Assembly (NCBI GenBank): GCA_020205615.1
Contig: CM035170.1
Location: 7,372,311-7,436,310, forward strand
Length of the DNA stretch: 64,000 nt
From: Panax quinquefolius
Taxonomy: Eukaryota; Streptophyta; Magnoliopsida; Apiales; Araliaceae
Direction: 5' to 3'
Part shown: positions 20,512 through 32,257 of the stretch, piece after piece
Layout of the letters: the number at the start of each line of letters is the position of its first letter
Position numbering within the stretch: position 1 is the stretch's first letter
Position numbers and translations under genes: made by a program
Notes under the pieces: generated by a model
The model's database searches: none
What the model saw: the letters and a program-made list of their open reading frames with translations, nothing else
Told to the model about the DNA's origin: nothing

Positions 20512-23102
20512 TGTAAGACCCCGAATTTTATGAAATAAAAGTATTCAATTTTTTTTAATTACTATTCATGAGTTACTATTCATGAGTTACTATTCACGAG
20601 TTACTATTCACGAGTTACTATTCACGAGTTACTATTCACGAGTACTATTCATGAAGTATGATAAATTTTTTTTTCGTGAAGGCATTACTCAATAATTGTT
20701 ACAAAGTAATTACTTATTCAATATTTTATTTTTTGATTCAATAATTGCTACGTTGATATTTTATATTATTGTTGTTTCAATAATTGTCACGTTACAAGAT
20801 TTTCCATTTTCTTTAGCAATAATTCATATTATCCTAATAATATTATTGGATAACATTATTGGCAATGTCTAGAAAGTTCTGCTTAAGGAGAGGTTTGGTC
20901 ACCTAATCATTGCTTGCCAAGAAGGAAAGATCCTTATTGAAAGCCCCTCTTTCCTGAAACTACCGTTGCCAAGATCTTGTAATTCGTAATATTATTTGTG
21001 AATAATTAATTATTGATTTATATGATGAGAAAAATATTGATTTTATGTGGATATAGATGGAGAAAATTTTAATGTGACAATTGTTGAAAATTAATATTTT
21101 ATCTTTTTCGATAAAATAATTCATTTAAATATATTATTTTAATAATATATTAACTGGTGATATTTTATAATGAATGTGGGATATATGAGTATATGAGGAG
21201 GAAAAGTATTTTGTGGCATTAAATGTTTAACACATGTTTTGTGTGTTGGTGGATCCATTTCTTGAATAGAAAATTGATTATAGATCGTAAAAATCGACCA
21301 GCTTATGGATTTCGGTCCAATTTCTATTTGGAATTTGGAAAAACTTTCTTCCGCAAAGTTGTAGAGAATTGAATTTCCTATAAAAAGTCGCGAGATTCAA
21401 TTTTCCGATAAAAGAGCTATTTATTGTGAATTATTGAAGTTTCTGAGATATCGGTGTGAATTGATTTTTGGAGTTTAAATTATTTTTGTTAGAAAAACGT
21501 TTTTTGTATTTTTTTGGACATCATTAACATGTGTGGCTGGTGTTTTTGACCAAAAGGTGGGCTAAGGAAAATTTGTATAATTATATTAATATATATATTT
21601 AATTTTCTGCTTTGGTATTCTAAGCAATTTCCTATAAATAGGGTGCTTAGGTTAGAATTGAAAATCACACCAGAAACTGAAGTTTTCTCTCTCTATATTA
21701 TCGAGCATATTCTTGTGAGTATTTTGAGTATACTTTGAGTATTGCTATACTCGGTGCAAGTTCGTTCAAATTCGTTATTCCAAAATGTAAGTACTCTTTT
21801 TTCGAGGTAAAGGATTTTAAGGGTTATTATGTTTTTAGTTTCAAATTTTTCTGAACCTTCAAAAATTCTGGAAAAATTTAAAATGATATTTTGATGAGTT
21901 TTAGAGTGTGTCCAAAATGGCGATTTTGGATGTATAGATTAGGAGTTATGGATTTTATGAGAAAAGACTATTTTAAAAGTAACTATTTATAACTCCTTGT
22001 GATTAACTCCAAAATTGATGAAATTTTTATTGGGAGTACATCTATATAATATCAAGATATACGTGTAAATTTCAGAATTTTGGATAAAAATTATAATTTA
22101 TGATAAATGTTTAAATATTAAATTGATTTTGGCCATATGAAAAATAGTAAATGAATTTTTAAAATTTAGAGAAAAATATATGTTCAATATGGGACTATGT
22201 TATGCTAAATCCCGAAAAAGAAATATTTTTGGAACTAATTTGGTATTTTTCATGAAATATTCTAGTTATGAGTAAATGAATTAAATATGTTATGTGAAGT
22301 AAGAAAATTGGAAAATATGATTTTATGGCTTGAGAATCATATATGAGGTATATGCAGATTTTTATGAGGGTTTAGGTTAATGATGATGAAATCTTATGAG
22401 GTTGGCATTTTTAGATGATTAAATGCATTAATTATTAAAGTGTAAATAATTGGATTTAAGTATTTATAAGTTTAAGAAATGATTAAAATATTATTATAAT
22501 ATTAATAATATTAGATTATGAGATTTCTAAGTGATTTATAATATTTGGATTAAGGTGTTATAAATATGGATATGAATTTTATTATGAAACTTTATCTTTT
22601 CGTGTCGAGGTTACTTACGCACGATACTTTGTACTATGTCATTTAATACGGGTACTATTCACGACAAATTGGTTTTCTTCTCGACCAAATTATCGTTGAT
22701 TTATGAATCTTACTCTTGAAATTAAAACTATGTTTTGATTATATTGTTTTTATATAACATTCTTATAACCCTAATGATGATATTTCTCTTTGACTTGAGT
22801 GTAAAGATGGGTAGATTATTGGTATGATCGTGACCATAGGTTCTCTTTGGCCAAGAGAGGTGCAAAAGTTGAATTGTTGACCGGTATGATCATGTCCATT
22901 GAATTTACAATTGAATATTTTTAGCTTAAGTGCAAAGGTGAATTGATCAACATGGTTATAATTATTGTTATATAACTTCAAATGATTATGTATTTCTTTG
23001 ATATATGAATATCTTTGGCTCAGTAGTGCAAAGATGACTTGTTGATGAATATCTTAGCACAGTGCAAAGATGAATTATTGATGAATATCTTTTGCTCAGT
23101 AA
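20512..23102 (+). mobile_element. Element IV LTR, segment 1
   Basis: The start resembles subfamily E (tgtaagaccccgaatttta). A 14-bp tandem array follows. A TATA box lies at 21633-21640. A 750-bp block (about 21850-22600) is clearly homologous to 50370-51110 and 55910-56640 of element VIII. The segment ends in reiterated 'gaatatctttggctcagtagtgcaaagatg' units at 23004-23100, where element V is inserted. No gene is visible. Confidence 0.8.
20559..20655 (+). repeat. 14-bp tandem array in the element IV LTR
   Basis: There are seven copies of ttactattcacgag with c/t variation, near the LTR start and upstream of the TATA box. Confidence 0.9.
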
Positions 23103-24789
23103 TGTGACGCCCCCAAAATTAGGTATACATCACCCATCTTGGTCGACACTTACATGGTGCGTAATTTAAAACAACTTATTAACATAACTGTCAGGTATAA
23201 ATACGACATAAACCGTGAGTTTAAATACAAATATCGCCTACTAGATATTATACAAACTCAAATAAAAGTCCTCATTACGAGTTATTATCACACTATTTTA
23301 CGAATAGTGAGGACTACTAATGCTATCTTCGGACCATCACTGCGTTTCCCACTCGCTCGTCAAATTATATTATCATTTCACGAAGAGAACGGAAAAAGAA
23401 AGGGTGAGCTCAACTAGCCCAAGAAGAAATATTATGACTAAGATAATGCGTAATAAATTATCAATAGTCTTCAATAATGTTAAACCGATAAAATACAATA
23501 GGCAACCGGTTTAACTGCGCAATGAAATATCGCAATCCATTAAAAGAGTCAAGTAGAAAATAAAGTCTACTATCTTTTAGGTTTTAAAAGGTTTTCATCA
23601 CTATTTATAAATGAGACTCGACTTTAATAAATATTTCACATCATCGAATCACCCCACACTACTGACCAAGGATATTCTTTAGTATCACGACCACAATTAT
23701 TCATGCACTACGGGCCAAGAATATTTGTGTATTCATTAATGGTCATGATCATGCCAACAATCGCCCATCAATGCACTACTTCGACCAATCGAGGATTTTT
23801 ATCACATCATTTGTAACATTACGGTCATGATTACAAGAATAGTCTCTCGGTCATAATCATACCAAGTCCATCTATGCACTACGAGCCACGAGATGACTTT
23901 CAAAAATATAAACATGAGGATGATGACAATGATATAAGAATTCAATAAAACAAGTTCAAGAATTATTTTATCCGAGAATTATTAACGCCCAAATTGTCAA
24001 CATGATATTTGTTTTGTAGAGTAAAATTCAAGAATGATCGGAAGAATATTTCCATGAAAAGATATCTTTGGATGAAACGCAAATATCAAGGATATTCTAC
24101 TAATTTCATGGAGTATAAAGTCAAAGTTTTAACCAATTTGGGTATAATAAAGAATGGAATAACAAAAGAAATCACCACGCATGCGATAGACCGCATGCAT
24201 AAAGGTTATTCCAATGAATAATAAATAACGGAACCAGGTCGGTGAAATTCACACCGCAAGCGGGATGTTCCAACAGTAATAAAAAGATGGAACCCGGATC
24301 CGGTGTAAAACACACGATAGGATATTCCAATGAATAATAAAGATTTTAACCAGTCCTGTAAAACACATGCATGTGATGTTCCAACAGAATAATAAAGATT
24401 TTAACCAGTCCTGTAAAAACCATGAGCGTGATGTTCCAATGTAATAATAATAAAGATTTTAACCAGGTCCTGTAAAACACATGATGTGATGTTCCAAATG
24501 AATAATAAAAGAATGTCACCAAGTATAGGGTAAACCACTTATACAAAGTTATTCCAATGTAATAATAAGCAATGGAATAACAACAGCTTCTCTTCATGAA
24601 TAAGAAAGAATAACACCCTTACATTTTGGTAGGAGATTGAATCTTTGCAGCGAAGTAGTAACAAAATACTCTTCTTCTTTCTCTCTTATTCTCTCTATAC
24701 TTTCTCTCTCTATATAGCTTGAATGAATTCGTGAAAAATAATGAAGCCCTAGGCCTCTATTTATAGAAGATTTCTAGCTTAGCACCTTT
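23103..24789 (-). mobile_element. Element V 3' LTR (subfamily G), truncated
   Basis: It begins tgtgacgcccccaaaatt, the reversed LTR 3' end, and matches 39163 to about 40845. It stops at gcaccttt, where element VI starts; the other copy continues for another 940 bp. The conserved block is at 23398-23420 and roughly 60-bp tandem units at 24230-24600. The reversed TATA box is at 24758-24765. The 5 bases before it (agtaa) resemble those after 41787 (cgtaa). Confidence 0.82.
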
Positions 24790-27460
24790 TGTGGCGCCCC
24801 CCAAAATAGGTATACATCACCCATTCCGAGTTGTCAATACATGGTACGAAACAACTACAACTTTATTATTACAACAAGAAAAAGCGTGAGTTTAAATACA
24901 AATATTATCTTCTGACAATATTTATACTCACATAAATCCTCATCACATTTATTGATACATTATTTTACAAAATGGTGAGGACTACTAAACAATCCTTTCT
25001 AAAACCTTCATTCCATACCCCGGCTACGTACTCGCTATATTCTCGCCTCCACGAGAAGAATGGAACAAAAGGAAAAGGGTGAGCTCAACTAGCTCAAGAA
25101 AGAATATTATGACTAAGATAATATACAACAAATTATCGTTAGTCTTCAACAGGAAAAATTTAATAGAATACAATAGACAACAAATTTTCAATCAATATTC
25201 ATTGTGAAATAATAATTCATTAGAAGAGTTAAGTAGAGAATGCAAACTACTATCTTCTATGTATGAATTTAAAAGTTCATCGTCTATCTTTTATCCTGTA
25301 ACAACAATCAATATACATCTGGAATCAAATATTCATCTTTACACTTTCTGAGCCAAAGATATTCATCATTAATCATGTTCATTTAAACACTGCTTCATCT
25401 TTGCACTACGGCCAAAAGATATTAATCGATCGGTCATGTTCATCTCAACACTGTTCATCTTTTGCTACTGGCCAAAGATATTCTTGAGAAATCATTCATC
25501 TTTGCACTACAAAAGCCAAAGATATTCAATAATATCATCATTTAAGACCGAGGATGATGAAAAATATTTTTAAAGAACGAATCCAAAGAAACAAAATGAC
25601 AAGGATTAAGGATTAAGGATTAGTACTTTGTTTTATCCATGTCCAACAATACCCCAAAAATAATCACGATGGTGTAAAATTCAAGAATGATCAAAACATG
25701 GATACTGATCAAAGCTAGTATCCAAAATAGATGTTTTGACAAAAAGAAGAAATTTTATTTTTTTGGTGAATAGTGCCGTATCGTGAATAGTCTTGTATCG
25801 TGAATAGTCTTGAATATCGTGAATAATATCAGTATACATGAATAGTAAATTCGACACCAAAAGATAGAAATTCCACAAAAAAACATCTTCACTTCAACCA
25901 TGAATAGTACTCGTGAATAGTAACTTTCGTGAATAGTAACTCATGAATAGTAACTCGTGAATAGTAACTCATGAATAGTAACCCGACATGAAAAAGTTCC
26001 AAATTTGATAAAAACTTGAGATCAACATTTCAACATAATGATATTGAAGAAATAATATCATTCGAAAAAAAAAAATAATATCCCTTACCTCAAAGAATCG
26101 ATTTCCGGAAGGAAAGGTCGGAAGTGATCTTTGAATGAAACTTGTCTTGACAAAGAACTCTCAAAGTATCTAAATACTCACAAAATACGCTCAATAATAT
26201 AGAGAGAAAGAGAGAAAACTTTGTTTCTGGTGTGATTTTCAATTCTAACTTAGCCCTCTATTTATAGGAAAATGTTAGCCCGCCGAAGCAGACTTGACCT
26301 GCTACCTGATGGCTTTACCACATTTGAAATAAAATTCAGCACATTTCTTCACCAACCACAAGTGGGGCCCACTCAATTCTAGAATTTTCCACCAAAATCA
26401 ATTATAAACCTAATTTTCGAATCCGACACCTCTTAAAATTCACAACAAATCATTCGTGCATTTTTAACGGTTCAAAATTTGTGGACATATACTCAACTTA
26501 TGTATGTATAACATACCCAAAATTACCACAATCAGCGGTCGGATTAAAAATTATAACCCCATGATATATCTCAAAAACCCCGATTTAATTTTTTAATACC
26601 TCCATACGGTAAAATCTTGATAAAACACCTCAACAATAATTTCTTCATTTATAACCACATAAATAAATCCATCATTTATATCCACATAAAATAAATATTT
26701 CTTTATCATATGAATCAATAATTAATTATTCACAAATAATATTACAGTAATCACAATTATGACAACCGGTAGTTCGAGGAAAGAGGGGCTTTCAGATAAG
26801 GATTTCTCCTTCTTGGCCGCAATTAGGTGACCAAACCTCTCCTTGTGAACTTTCTAGACATTGCCAATAATGCTATCTAATAATATTATTTAAATAATAT
26901 GAATTATTGATCCGATAATGGAGATAATAATAAAGGACAATTATTGAACAACAAATAATATAAAATATCAACGCAGAATTATTGAATCAATAAAATAAAA
27001 TATTGAGCGAGAACTCACCGTAAAAATTATTGAGTAGTGCCTTCTTACGTAAGGATCAATAATTCAACAATCTCATGCAATACTGTGGTGGTATACTCTT
27101 TGTGCGACCACGCGTATTCTCGTATTTTAACCACCGGGTATTCCAATGATCTTAATTGAGTATAACTACGTAGTTATTTTTAACCAACTTATATTTGTCG
27201 TTTTCTTCATCCAATCGCTTTCAGTTATGGGGCCCACACATGGTCACGCGCCGTCGTATTTAATATTCCCAAGCGATCTGAATATTCCCACGACCAAACG
27301 AATATTCCCAAACAAAATGAATATTTTATAACCACTTGCTTATTTTGAAATATTTGCGTATTTAACCCTTAACTATCCACATTAATCAAATCAACCCTTA
27401 CTATTTCAAAATAATAAATAAAGGAAATTCCTTTTTTTAAAAAAATTTTGAGGTCTTACA
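24790..27460 (-). mobile_element. Element VI 3' LTR (subfamily A)
   Basis: This LTR of 2671 bp begins tgtggcgcccc and ends aggtcttaca. It is near-identical to 32258-34956. It contains the conserved block at 25075-25095, gtgaatagtaact tandem units at 25900-25983 and a reversed TATA box at 26259-26266. Confidence 0.9.
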
Positions 27461-27960
27461 CCTCCCTCCTTATGAAATTTCGTCCTCGAAATTGGCGTCG
27501 CGATACTGGTGTTTGAAAAAGGTGAGGATACCTCGCTTTCATTTCCGCTTCCAATTCCCGGTCATTTCCTCTATAGCATGATTCCTCCACAAAACTTTAA
27601 CTTGTGGTATGACCTTTCTTAGCGTGGGACATGCTCCTTCCTATCCAAGATCTTGATAGGTACCTCCTCATCGTTAAGTCTTGGCTATCTCGTCCGGTTC
27701 TAACTCAATAATGTGGTTTGGGTCTTTCACATATTTACGAAATACGATATGTGAAACACATTATGAACACGAGACATACTTTCGGAGTAACGCAAGTCTA
27801 TAGGCTACATTTCCTACTCGGTCAAGAATTTGAAATGGACCAATAAATCGTGGATTGAGCTTTCCTCTCTTCCCAAATCTTGTAACTCCCTTCCATGGAG
27901 CAACTCGCAACAATCATGATCCCCACATTAAATTCCACGTCCTTTCGATGAAGATCCGCA
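27461..27960 (-). pseudogene. Polypurine tract, chromodomain and integrase C-terminus, element VI
   Basis: The reversed purine tract cctccctcctta lies at 27461-27472. The minus strand then encodes a broken chromodomain (equivalents of QVKVLWRNH and EEMT) to about 27720. Next come the LPPSMSRVHNVF and FGKRGKL-PRFIGPF regions. It is nearly identical to 34957-35470, which shows a duplicated unit. Confidence 0.78.
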
Positions 27961-28990
27961 TAACTCTTTTGTCGATCTTGAGCCGTTTGTATACGTTGTC
28001 GAATTATTTGGATCTTTTCGGTGAGTCATACGTCTTAACTTCGGGTCCCAACAATGTTGCTTCACCCACCTCATCCCAACATATTGGAGAACGACATTTT
28101 CGTCCATATAATGCTTGAATGGAGCCACACCTATACTTGCTGATAAGCTGTTGTTGTAGGAGAATTCCACCAATGGTAAATACTTATCCCAACCGCCCTT
28201 GAAGTCTAGGACCACGAGTCTTAATAAATCTTCAAGAGTTTGAATAGTCCTCTCTCGATTGTCCGTCTGGTTTGGGGATGGTATGCGAACTAAATCGCAA
28301 ATCCGTGCCCATAGCTTTTTGCAAAGCTAACCCAAAATCTTGAAGTGAATCTTGGGTCACGATCCGAAACTATGGATACAGGGCATGCCATGCAACCTCA
28401 CAATCTCATTTACGTCACATACTACTAGCAAGGCGTTCAAGTGAATAAGTCTCCGTATCGGCAAAGAAATGAGCGACTTGGTTAATCTATCAACAATAAC
28501 CCAAATAGCATTGATGCCTTGAGAAACCGTAGGAAGACCCGTAAACGAAATCCATGGTAATGTGTTCCCACTTCCATTCCTAATCTCAAGTGGTTGCAAC
28601 CGGACCCTTAGGTACTAGATGCTCCGCCTTTACACGTTAGCAAGTTAAACACATCGAGATAAACTTTGCAATCTCTCTCTTCATATTATTCCACCAAAAT
28701 GTATGTCGAAGATCACGATACATTTTAGTACTTCGAGATGGATTGCAAATGGTGTATTGTGTGCCTCCATCATAATCTTGTACTTCAAATCGAGTCGTTA
28801 GGAACCTGAAAGTCTAGAGTGGACTCAAGTATTCCTTCTTCATCAATTCTAAGCTTAGGAATAGCTCCTTCTTGTACTTTCTTCTTCATACGTGTCGACT
28901 CAAGATTAGGTGGCTTGAAAGCAACCTTAACTTTTCTATTAAAGTTGGCTCTGTCATATATACTTGACATCATCGCTTTTCGTTCACGCG
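27961..28990 (-). pseudogene. Integrase, element VI (frameshifted)
   Basis: Minus-strand pieces include [20 protein letters not shown] (28150-28210), NAIWVIVDRLTKS and [10 protein letters not shown] (28357-28599), and a zinc-finger region (28620-28790). The linker KKKVQEGAIPKLRIDEEG is at 28785-28973. The catalytic core is present as DNA but no frame covers it. Confidence 0.75.
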
Positions 28991-29530
28991 TATGATCTTC
29001 TACTCAACGCGTCGGCTACCACGTTCGCTTTTCCGGGATGGTATTGAATAGTGTGGTCGTAGTCTTTCTATAGTTCGAGCCAACGTCATTTCTGTAGCAT
29101 GTTGAGTTCTTTTTGAGTGAAGAAATATTTAAGGCTTTTATGGTGCGAATATATCTCCACTTTCTCCCCATATAGATAGTGCCTCCATATCTTTAGCGCA
29201 AACGATCGGGCTTGCTGACTCTAGATCATGAGTAGGATAATTCCTCTCATACTCTTTAAGTTGTCGCGAGGCATAGGCTATGATTTTCCCACGTTGCATG
29301 AGAACACATCCTAACCCTTTGCCTGAAGCATCGCTGTAGATAACAAATCCATCCGAACCAGATGGTATTGTTAGAAACAGTCTTGAAATAAGTCTCCTCT
29401 TAAGCTCTTGGAAACTCTTCTCACATTCTTCACTCCAAACGAATTTTGTATCCTTCCGAGTTAGCTTTGAGTTAATGGAGTAGCGATTAGAAAAACCCTT
29501 CCACGAATCTCCGATAATAACCAAATAAGC
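28991..29530 (-). pseudogene. RNase H, element VI
   Basis: The open frame 29138-29524 reads [10 protein letters not shown], then [19 protein letters not shown], which carries the first catalytic Asp (residue 65), and [18 protein letters not shown]. The C-terminal half (DHKSL, NVVADALSR) follows in other frames to about 28990. Confidence 0.8.
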
Positions 29531-30260
29531 TAAAAAAAGCTACGTACTTGATCCACCGACTTTGGTTGCTCCCAACTTTGTATTGCTTCAATCTTGGCCG
29601 GGATCAACAGATACTCCATGTTTTGACACCACATGCCCAAGAAATGCTACTTCCTCGAAGCGAACTCGCATTTCTTCAATTTGGCATAAAGTTGGTTTTC
29701 ACGAAGCCTTTGGAGTACCGACTTCAAATGGTGCTCATGATCTTCACGACTTTTGGAATATATAAGGATGTCATCAATAAAGACAACAACGAATGATCCA
29801 AATATTCCTTGAATACTCGGTTCATCATATCCATGAAAGCGCGGGAGCATTAGTTAGTCCGAAAGACATGACTAAGAATTCATAATGCCCATCTGAGGAG
29901 TTAAAGGCGGTCTTTGGAATATCCTCGATTCTAATTTTCATGATGATATCCGAGCGAAGATCGATTTTGAAAAGAATTGTGCCCTTACAGAATGGTCAAA
30001 CAAGTCATCAATACGAGGTAGAGGATACCTATTCTTGATGGTGACATGGTTCAATTCCCGATAGTCAATACAAAATCGCATACTCCCGTCTTTCTTTTTA
30101 CAAATAAAACAGGAGCACCCCGAGGAGATGTCTTGATCGGCCAATGAAACCGATGTCCAACAATTCACGTAGTTGGACCTTTAACTCTGAAGTTCAATAG
30201 GAGCCATTCGATATGGGGTTTTAGAAATGGGCTTTATGCGAGTTCAAGATCAATAAAGAA
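29531..30260 (-). pseudogene. Reverse transcriptase, element VI
   Basis: The frame 29647-29850 contains [19 protein letters not shown], with both catalytic Asp codons intact (29770-29775). The frame 29938-30168 contains [19 protein letters not shown] and [12 protein letters not shown]. The fingers start (YRMAPIEL equivalent) lies near 30180-30250. Frameshifts lie between blocks. Confidence 0.82.
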
Positions 30261-30855
30261 TTCAACTTCACGTTACGGGGTAGGCAGGAAGTTCTTGAAA
30301 TCGTCGGGAAAGTCAATAACAACGGAATATTATTCAAATTTGGCGTGTCTTTATTCAAATCCATAACATGGGCTAAGAAAGCTTGACATCCGTTTTTCAA
30401 TAAGCGAATAGCTTTATGATTAGATATGATAGTGATTGATTTTAATGGTTTAGTTGCTTGAATTACATAACAGCAGGTTGGTTAGGAATATGAAAACTAA
30501 CAACCTTACGAAAACAATCAATTTTGGCATGATGAGTAGTTAACCAATCAATCCCTAAAATCACATCAAAAGCAAGTATCTTTAAAGAGATAAGGTCAAC
30601 GGTAAGGTGATGGTGCCAACTTGAATCAAACAAGATTTATAAACGATGGATGTGATGAAAGTTTCTCCTAACGGAGTTTCCACGAGATAGGTCAAAGTCT
30701 AATTTCTCCTGAGTCAAGTTTAAGCGTTGAGCACAAGCGGAGAGATAAATGAATGGGTAGCACCAGATGTCAAGTAAGGTATAAACTTCGCAAGAATTTA
30801 TAAATAGCTTACCCGTGATCACCTCGTTTGGGTTCCTCGCATTATGACCGATCAC
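30261..30855 (-). pseudogene. Aspartic protease and linker, element VI
   Basis: The frame 30637-30855 carries ITGKLFINSCEVYTLLDIW. The catalytic DTG is disrupted: reading DIW where other copies read DTGAT or DTGST. The FDVILGIDWLTTHHAKID equivalent is on the minus strand at about 30515-30580. Confidence 0.75.
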
Positions 30856-32067
30856 AACAAACGCTCTTCCCGGAATCGTTGACTTTGACTTTTACAGGGA
30901 CGATCTTTTGAGTCACCGTCCCCATTGAACTAGGTTTCTCTACTGCGTACAATCTCGAAAGCGATATGTCTTTCCTTTCCACAACTATAGCATACCTTGA
31001 ATCTGTTGTGGGCGGTTTGACTGATATGTCCCTCTTTTCCGCATTTGTAGCATATGATGGGTGGTCGTTCTCTCTCCACTTAGAACCCGATTCTTCTTGC
31101 CTTTACCGCTGTCGTCTTCACATAGTAATCGTTGTTAAATCTCCTCTTTTAAAATCTCCTCCTCGACTTCGCTTCTTACATTTTCATGACCATGATTACC
31201 ACCAGAGTGGTTTACCATTTACATCAAATCATGTTTCTTTCTCCGCAGAGTTATCATTATTCTGCTTGGCTGCTATCTCTGAGTACGATCCTGGTTATGG
31301 TCCCTCGAGTTGGCCGTACTCGTTATCTCGCTCTAATAATTGAGCCACTGTTTACAACATCTGAATAAAGAGAAAGTTTATGAGAAATGAGATCTTGGCG
31401 TATGCCGGGTTTCAAACCTCTAAGAAACATCCGCGTCATCGTTCCTCATTCTCCACCAAATGAGGTGCAAACACGGATAACTCTCTGCAAACTTTGCCTC
31501 GTCTTGAGACACCGTCATGTTGTTTTGCTCTAATCGATGAACTCCACTTCCTTCATATATGAACAACACTTTCGGGAAAGTATTTGTCATTAAATAGTCT
31601 CTGAAACGCGTCTCCCAAGACATCTTTGAGTGCGGTGGATGGAGTGCGCTTCACGACTCCCACCGATGAATCTCTGCCTCGCCACGGAACATAAAGGTGG
31701 CGAATGGAACCTTCTGTTCCTCCGTGCATCCCAAGACATCGAATATCTTGGTAATTTGTTTGACCCATGTTTCCGCCGTGATCGGATCGGCTTTCCCTTA
31801 AATTCGTGGTCCCAACTCTTTGAATCGCTTGGTTTGTAACAACCCGTGAATTGCTATCATTTCCTCCTGTATTTTTTGAACACGAGTCTCCAAATGCGAT
31901 TTTGCATGAATCGCAAAAAGCTTCTAAACATCCCTCGTTCATCATCTGCTTTCGGTGGTGTTGTTCACGGGAGGAACATTGCCGACTGTTGCACGTTCTC
32001 CTCGTTGGTAAAGACAGGCATCTCCACGGTCTCATTTACTCCAATCATTAATATTCTCGATCGACAT
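30835..32067 (-). pseudogene. gag, element VI
   Basis: The start ATG is the complement of 32065-32067 (MSIENIND). Blocks are recognisable in changing frames. They include an MMNEGCLEAF equivalent of MMNDGMFRSF, a VHRLEQNNMTVSQDEAKFAE capsid segment (31420-31623), and two zinc-knuckle regions near 30970-31060. It is heavily frameshifted. Confidence 0.75.
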
Positions 32068-32237
32068 TCTCAAATCTTGTCATAAAAAACAAGGGTTAAT
32101 TAAGGAAATCAATATATCACATAATATCCCTATATATCTTGACCAACTAACAAATAAGCTTAGGTAGGACACACTAGCGAAGGATTTACTCGTCTCTCCC
32201 TCCTAGTTCTATTCCCCGATCTCATTGGAGATCATAT

Positions 32238-32257
32238 CCCTAAGCTCGATACCAACC
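32238..32257 (-). other. Primer-binding site of element VI
   Basis: The reversed sequence ccctaagctcgataccaac corresponds to ggtatcagagcttaggg with one loss at the CAG. Confidence 0.72.

Noticed and set aside
20559..20655. CRISPR-like regular repeats
   Set aside because: The units are contiguous 14-bp tandem copies with no spacers, in a plant LTR.
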